A stretch of DNA of 64,000 bases, from positions 1,417,465 through 1,481,464 of the forward strand of contig MZZL01000408.1 in the NCBI GenBank assembly GCA_002749535.1, written 5' to 3'. The notes under the pieces were generated by a model that had not been told where the DNA came from, made no database searches, and worked only from the letters and a program-made list of their open reading frames with translations. Origin of the DNA: Apophysomyces variabilis (lineage: Eukaryota > Mucoromycota > Mucoromycetes > Mucorales > Mucoraceae). Both the position numbers and the translations under genes were made by a program. Position 1 is the first letter of the stretch; every line of letters starts with the position of its first letter. Positions 57,567 to 64,000 of the stretch are shown here, one piece after another.

Positions 57567-57698
57567 AAAGAACTGTAGGATACTCATTTGTAATAAAAAC
57601 GGGATTATCATATAATTTCAGTCCGCAATACATTTTACCATGTCAAAAGGACTGTGGGCCAGTTAAGAACCCCACAAATTTAGCAATTGGACGTTTCC

Positions 57699-59223
57699 AT
57701 GCTCTCTCAAACCTTGAGAACGAGGCTTCCATTGTGGTCTTGGCTCTATAGCAGAAAGGTTAATCGGCTCTTACCAAGATCACTACAATAACGTATATTA
57801 TCATTATCCTGATCGTTTTTGTCATAGGTCATAGGAACCCACAACGGCCTGTTTCATTGGTAAAAATGAAAAGAAACCCGGTCGTGTTCCTGACCGTCTT
57901 CCTCTCATGTACAAAGCGATGAGGCTTTAGCCGTATATATACTACGTCAAACCGAGGAATTTCTGAATGCAGCTTTAATACGAACCCGAGACGAGACTAA
58001 ACTGGCTCAGTGTGATGTGGTTGTGGATGTCGGTGGCCTGTACGATTACAGTCGCCGTCGGTTTGATCATCATCAGGTTTCCTTATCATGAACTTGCCGA
58101 CCAACGCATAGTCATACTAAGGTCCCATTCTTTTCCTTTCAGACCGGATTTTCAGAGACGTTCTTCCCGGATAGTCCTATCAAATTAAGCTCGGCAGGCT
58201 TAATCTACAAGTTAGTCGATAAAAACAATGACGATGAGCTAAACCTTTAGTTGTTGGCGTTCATTTTGTTTAATAATGGATCCGTAGGCATTTTGGGAAA
58301 CAAGTTATCGCCAAGGAGCTAAATTTGCCAATTACCGATGAAGTAATCCCTCAAATTTACAATAAAATGTACCAGGTCACTATGCCTTCCCTCTTACAAG
58401 ATCACTGATTGTTTGGGATTTTGGAAACAGAGCTTTGTCAAGCCGATTGATGCTATCGACAATGGCATTGCACCTTATCCCGCAGCAGACAAGCTACTAT
58501 ATACCGACGCCACTAATCTAGGGTCACGGATCAACCGACTCAATCCTGGATGGAACTTCCCAACCAGCGAGGAAATTGCTATGGCAGGACGCTTAATCAG
58601 AACTCATAAGAAGAAACTTACTTGACAAGTTGCTATATTAGGAACGATTTGAAAAGGCTTCAACGATGGCTGGCAATGAGTTTAGGGACGCACTTCTAGG
58701 TATTCGCGATATTTGGCTGCCGGCAAAAGAGCTCGTCAAAAAAGCATTCAATGAACGAAAACAATATCATCCATCAGGAAAGATCGCTGTATTAGAAACG
58801 GCATGCCCTTGGAAAGAGCATTTAGATGGATTAGACTATAAGAGTGAAGTTTTGTATATGATCTATCCAGTTAATGGAGACCACGACTGGCGTGTTCAAT
58901 GTGTCCATTCTAATGGTTCCCAATTCGAGTCTCGGCGTCCACTTCCCGCAAGGTGAGATTTATAACAAGTGGACAGAGAGTGTGTCAAATCATTGGTTGT
59001 AAACTGAACCGGTCAAATAGTTGGAGGGGTTTGTCTAAGCATAACTTAAGAAGAAAATCTAAGATCAAAACAGCTAGCTTCGTTCATGCCAACGGGTAAA
59101 TCTTCATTTGTATTGTCAAGTCTGACACTTCAACTCATGAACTTGCATAGGTTCATTGGTGGTTGCGAAACACAAGACGATGCCTTACTGATGGCTTCTG
59201 AAGCTCTGCAGATGCGCCATTGA
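57699..59223 (+). CDS. MYG1: MYG1-family exonuclease / metal-dependent hydrolase
   Basis: Nine exons (57699-57758, 57828-57859, 57917-58076, 58143-58210, 58288-58375, 58431-58583, 58642-58952, 59021-59095, 59151-59223) close in frame to 339 residues, as in yeast (338). The N terminus MLSQTLRTRLPLWSWLYSRK is a mitochondrial-type presequence. The DHH-like core shows IGTHNGLFHCDEALA, LIRTRDETKL, DVVVDVGGLYD, RRRFDHHQTGFSE and IDAIDNGI; the His/Asp residues bind metal. Later blocks are RFEKASTMAGNEF, VLYMIYP, QFESRRPLPA, SWRGL and FVHANGFIGG. Myg1 proteins process RNA in nucleus and mitochondria. Several donors are unusual: GTTAAT, GTTTCC, GTTAGT and GTCACT, and intron 6 (58584-58641) appears to start with GCAGGA. 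The intron 6 and first exon choices are the least certain parts. Confidence 0.88.
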
Positions 59224-59414
59224 GCGAGGAATAGTGTTAATCCGCGCGCTGTCTCTTACGCCCTATTTCTTCTTCGTTTTCCTCTATAGACGACAGACAA
59301 CATTGTAACTTTTTCCCAGAACCGAACAATCCGAGTAGTTATTCATCTTTTAACTATGTAATTGCAAATAAGACAAATCAAACAAAACTGTTATACAAAG
59401 TATTTTCCTAGATT

Positions 59415-62400
59415 TTACAACTCGTCAGCATCTTCTTCGTCCGCTTCATCAATAAGATGTTCTTCAGATCCATCATAGTCGTCCAATAAAACGTCTGTAT
59501 GCTCATCTTGCCCTAAAGGAGTATACCGTGGACCACGGTTGCCAAAGGTGGGCATACGGAACTTCCTGAAGATATTCAGATCGGACAATGACTGTGGTCT
59601 AGGAATTCTTGAAATCACGGTCAAGATGGTGACGGGAATGATAACGGATATAGCTGCCATCTTGGTGACAAACGGCGGTAAATGCCATGATTCTCTTGTA
59701 CCACTATCAGGAAGTCGGATGCGTCTATGTGAAAAAGGAAAAAGAAATGGAACCGTAAAAAACGTTGTTCACGAAACACTATGTTTATGCCTTACCCAAA
59801 GCCAACGCGTCTGCGGTATCTTAGACATGCAAAAACAATGGAGGCAGCTACAATTGGTGCAAACAAATAGACGACCCACATAGCGCTTGAACGTGCCTTG
59901 CCAGGGCACCAATGCTGTTGACCCTTGTCTAACTCAAGTCCATTCTCGCATGTGGACCCTGCGATCTTGCGATAACTAGACAGAAACCAGCAAACCGCTT
60001 CAGTATATAACCCTATGACCGTTGTGCTGAAAAAAACAACTTACCCAGTCGGCTCGTAATAAAAATCAATGGACCCATCACATTTAGGAATCAGTGGCTG
60101 CAGGCCAGGTACAAGCACACACTTATTGTTTTCGTCTCGAACATAGTTAAAGTCGCTGTTTCGTGTAGAATCCCAGTTAACTCGTACTGTACGTACCCAG
60201 GAATGTTGCATATTCTCTAATTCCCGTTTCCTTACCATTCAAAGTCTGCTTCTGTGCATTGACAATTTCGAACCACCTCCCGTGGCTGTACTAGCTTTTC
60301 ACCAATGTAACAGTCTCTATCGCGAATACGACGGTAATAGAGCGTCTAATTTGACACACAGTTAATTTCTTATCACTTAAAACAAGATAGATCCTCATAC
60401 TTCGCGACCGAAGAGACATTTTTCTCCTCTCGTGTCTTCAGGGCTCCACAGTTCAAAATCATCATCATCAGGATGACGAACATCGAGTTTACCTGCGTTT
60501 TTTAAAGTCATTGCGGGTTAGAAATTCTAAAATTTTGGAGTCACATACACTGTGTTGGATGAATGGCACTAAAATCGATGTGATATGCCACTGTCTTTCC
60601 GCTTCGGCCTTCAGTGCCGAATAAGACATACTTCTGGCTTGTACCGTCGGGTTGAGTGATAATATCATCTACTTTGATCTTTTGATCCTTTCTGGCAAAC
60701 TCATAGGTGCCCCAGGATAAGCCCTCATTGGTTGTATACCTGTCCGTCATGTGTAAGAAAAAAACTTCGCAACCCAGATCGAACAATGGGAAGAAATAAA
60801 AAGAAATTACTTACTTCACTACGTTGGTTGCTTCCTCATCGTCTGCCATCATAAGCAGTGCACCTTGATCCGCAAATTCCCATATATGGGCTCCCTTGAG
60901 AACTTCGAACCACGTTTTGCCAGCGTCGCGGGTCAAGAACATGTCTCCATCTCTGTAGCCTGATAAACTGGGACCAACATTACCAACTCCAACCATTAAG
61001 CCCACTGCGCTTGACGAGCTGAATAAGTCACGGGTATTTCTTCTTTCAGAGTAGCAATGTAAATGAAGACTACAGTCTTTGCCCTAACCAAGCCGACATC
61101 TCTTAGGACATTGTTATCATGCTTGCATATGTGACTTACATAGCAGTTGTACTGTTGACCATTGCTATCTTTGCTGGGTGGTGTTAGCGTGGTCCATCGC
61201 CCTCCAGCATCAACTGTCTTCATTGTGACAAGTTTCTTTGGGTCGCCCTTGTTGGCTTGACCGGGGTTACCCACCGTATTTGCGATGGCAACACCCTCGA
61301 TGCCCTGCATCTTTTCAAAATCAACAATACCCCTCTCATTACGGTTCGTATTTTCCAAAGATGCCACATAATAAGTGCCGTTTGAATTGGACGTGAAAAT
61401 TGTTCCATATTCGTCACCCATGTGCGTATTGGTAGTAACGTGGATCCACAATGAATTAACGGATTCCATAATTGTAAACGCCTAAATATGTGGATAAGCA
61501 CAGATGCAGATGCATAGCGGTCTTTATGTCTCACCTCTGGCTTCAAATCAAACGATGAAGGGAACGATGCTGGAGCAAATGTTTCACCATCCATGCTGAT
61601 TTCTAGACGAAGAGCTGTACCACGGTTCCTTGACTGAAATTGCCATTAGCTTCTTTTGCTTCTCGGAAAAGAAGATAGATGTGGTATTACTTACAACAGC
61701 TACAACCATATACTTCCCAAACACTGCTACTCCAACAATATCGTCGAAAAGATGCTTCTTGTCAACGAAAAAGTTATTCGAGGACACAAACTGGATAGGG
61801 TTCGAATAGAACGATCGCTGATTGCCGGTTTTGTCTCGATATTCCTCGCACAAAATGGCGTCATGGTGGGCGTTTTCGATGGACCCATCACGACCCCAGA
61901 TACAGTTGCGGATATAGTTACCGATCGGGCGCCATACACGACCACCGTCTTGCGAATAAAAGGCTTCCGAATGACAATCGGCAGAAAAATGCGAGTCGCA
62001 GTGCTTTTCACCCAAAAACAGCAAATAGTCTGGTTCATCTTTGTGGAAATTGAGTATTGTGCCATCAATATTGATGACGGGAGGTAAAAGGGTACGGAAT
62101 TCTTGGAAATTGCTGGCTTTATCATGCGTAACGTAATGAGCTAGCCCATTGGTAATGAAATAAGCCTAGGACAACAATTGTTTAGTTATATCCGCAAATT
62201 CAATCAGGCAAAACTCACATATTGTTCATGGTGAGGGTTTTGGTACATGGCAATAACCTGGGTGCCAGGGAACAGTTGAAACCATTCCCGACCGTCATTA
62301 TCACTCTTCCAGATTTTACCATCCGCAGTACGAACGAGTACTCTCTACATAACGGAGCCTTGTTAGCATGCAATAAAGGATTATGACAGCTACGTACATC

Positions 62401-64000
62401 TGTATCGGTGAAATAGATGTAGTCAACGACACGGTCGGTGAATTCCGTCTATAAAAGCAGAGCATTAGCCGAAATTTCCTTCATTGTAAATCTAGATCCT
62501 TTACCCTTGTGCTCTGAACTTCTCCACCTTCTCCGCAATCCCATTCCTTCTCCTTGCTAAGGTCAACTCCACCAACACATGATGACTTGGAGATCTTTTT
62601 ATAGCCAGAACGTCCTCTAAATGTGTCCTTGGGCTCACAAATAGTTGGTCGATCGGGATGACGACCATACACAACGCACTCACCCTTCTCATTCGGCCAG
62701 AATCCGAAATCGCTAAAATAGGACCCCTGTCAGTATAAGCAAGAAAAGTCAAAGAAAAACCCATACCACTCGAAATCTATATCACGGCATTCACAGTTTT
62801 CTTGCACCGTTTCCGGTTCTTTGAAGCGGTTACCGACAATACAGACACGGTCTTTCTTTCTTCTCCAATAGGCAGTCTTTTTTCCCAACAAGCAAGCATC
62901 ATCGCCATCATCATCCTTAGGAATCCATCGCTCGAAGTCACTTTTGTCTGGATAATTCTTGTCCATTTCGCAATGGCGAGTTTTCGTGTTTGCGAAGTCA
63001 ACCGTGATAAACACTGGCGATCGCTGACGGTCTCTTGTATGACCAACAATCACGAACTTAAGTGTTGATGATTTTGGATCTGTCGTAAGTGTACTAACAC
63101 GGATCAGGGTCTCAGAAAAGCGATAGTAATGCCATGTAACACCCTGATCCCAGGAATAAAGAAGCTCGTTGGTCGGTCCCTCGTCGTTGATTAACACAAG
63201 AAGGGACCCTTGATCACCGAATTCGTACAGATGTTCTCCGTCTTTAATTTGTTCCCAACTATGTCCGCCATCTCGCGTTAAAAACGTATCGCTTTGCTCA
63301 TATGGCAATAAATACGGGCCCACGTTGCCTACGCCCATAGCCAGTCCTGGCGCTCCACTTGCAGTAAAAATAGCTCCAGGACCATGAATATCCGTGCGGC
63401 TGTGGAGATTCAACGTACAGTCTCTTCCTAGACAATCAAATCTGTGGGGTGGTTGCAGTGGTTCCCAATGTCCACCGTCATCCCAACTAATCATCGTACG
63501 GACTCTCTTGGTAGTCTCTCGACCAAGAGCAAGATCGTTCGCATTGGTGACTTGGTTGGCAAGAATAATGCCGTCGATACTTTGCATTTTCTCAAAGTCC
63601 ACAAAACCTCTCGCATCGCCATTTGTGTCAGGCAAAGACTGGTGGTAAAATGTACCATTCTCGTTCGACTTGTATAGCGTACCGTAGGCTTTGCTAAAAC
63701 CAACCGACTTGAAGATGTTCAAGAGGATAGAATGCGTTGTCGACTGCAAAACGGTAAAGGTCTGATCGATAATTACAGTTACCAAAAGGGAAGGAGGTAA
63801 GCAAGTGCCTTGCTATTGTTTGCTCATGCAAAGGACTTACATTTCGGTCAATATATTGGTTCGGTGGAAACTGTGCTTCTGCAAACGTTTTTCCGTTGAC
63901 ACTAACGTATAAAGCGAGATCTCCCTTGTGATTGGAGGCTACAGCCATAAAGTCTTCAATGACAAAGAATTCGACCACCTTGTTAAACAAGGTTTCTTTT
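59415..64000 (-). CDS. VPS10: VPS10-type vacuolar sorting receptor (N terminus outside window)
   Basis: The gene enters from the right edge and is cut into about a dozen exons; the last three are 60236-60045 (approximate start), 59975-59796 and 59724-59415. Two VPS10 domains are present in tandem. The first has Asp-box repeats (SWDDGGHWEPL, TRDGGHSWEQI, SWDQGVTWHYY) and the Cys-rich 10CC end (CLLGKKTAYWRRKKDRV, ENCECRDIDFEW). The second has Asp boxes (TRDAGKTWFEV, SQDGGRVWRPI-like) and closes with FNYVRDENNKCV and YRKIAGSTCENG. A membrane segment (WVVYLFAPIVAASIVF) is followed by a tail with a second hydrophobic stretch (AAISVIIPVTILTVI), a YTPLG tyrosine motif and an acidic cluster ending EEDADEL. 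The receptor carries hydrolases such as carboxypeptidase Y from Golgi to endosome. It is convergent with MYG1. Confidence 0.92.

Overview
The window looks like nuclear DNA of a filamentous fungus, most likely an early-diverging one (Mucoromycota type). This is inferred from dense short introns with CTAAC/TACTAAT-like branch sites, a velvet regulator and a WOPR (Gti1/Pac2) regulator, an ATP-type PEPCK, a GT49 transferase and AT-rich spacers. No tRNA, rRNA, CRISPR or prokaryotic operon structure was seen. Exon models below were built by hand from splice motifs and reading-frame continuity. Every model marked as complete closes in frame.

0-13.5 kb: 3' part of a HERPUD-like ER ubiquitin-like-domain protein (-), a decayed reductase-like relic (-), a velvet transcription factor (-), a UPF0047/YjbQ enzyme (+), an HPP-family membrane protein (-), the core-1 subunit of respiratory complex III (-), and a GPI-anchored KNH-domain wall protein with Kex2-like sites (-). 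13.5-16.8 kb has no gene I can support.

16.8-34.1 kb: a RasGEF (-), a GH35 beta-galactosidase (-), the acetolactate synthase regulatory subunit (-), an unusual TGA-interrupted small ORF (-), a possible small gene divergent from PEPCK (-), PEPCK (+), a degenerate alpha/beta-hydrolase-like protein (+), alkaline ceramidase (+), a WOPR regulator (+) and a GT49 glycosyltransferase (+).

34.1-41.5 kb is a gene-poor block holding a foldback element and ORF relics. 41.5-49 kb: a mitochondrial carrier, a KH-like protein, a sulfotransferase-like protein and cytosolic glutamyl-tRNA synthetase, all (+).

49.4-57.6 kb: an unrecognised gene (-), a short gene relic, and a tandem array of four short-chain dehydrogenases (SDR). 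Three are intact with identical exon architecture and one is a pseudogene. The window closes with MYG1 (+) and, convergent to it, most of a VPS10 sorting receptor (-) running off the right edge.

The genes are mostly housekeeping metabolism (respiration, gluconeogenesis, branched-chain amino acids, translation), mixed with morphogenesis and secretory-pathway genes. There is no clear single pathway cluster. The SDR array, with its relics and shared promoter element, is the most lineage-specific part.
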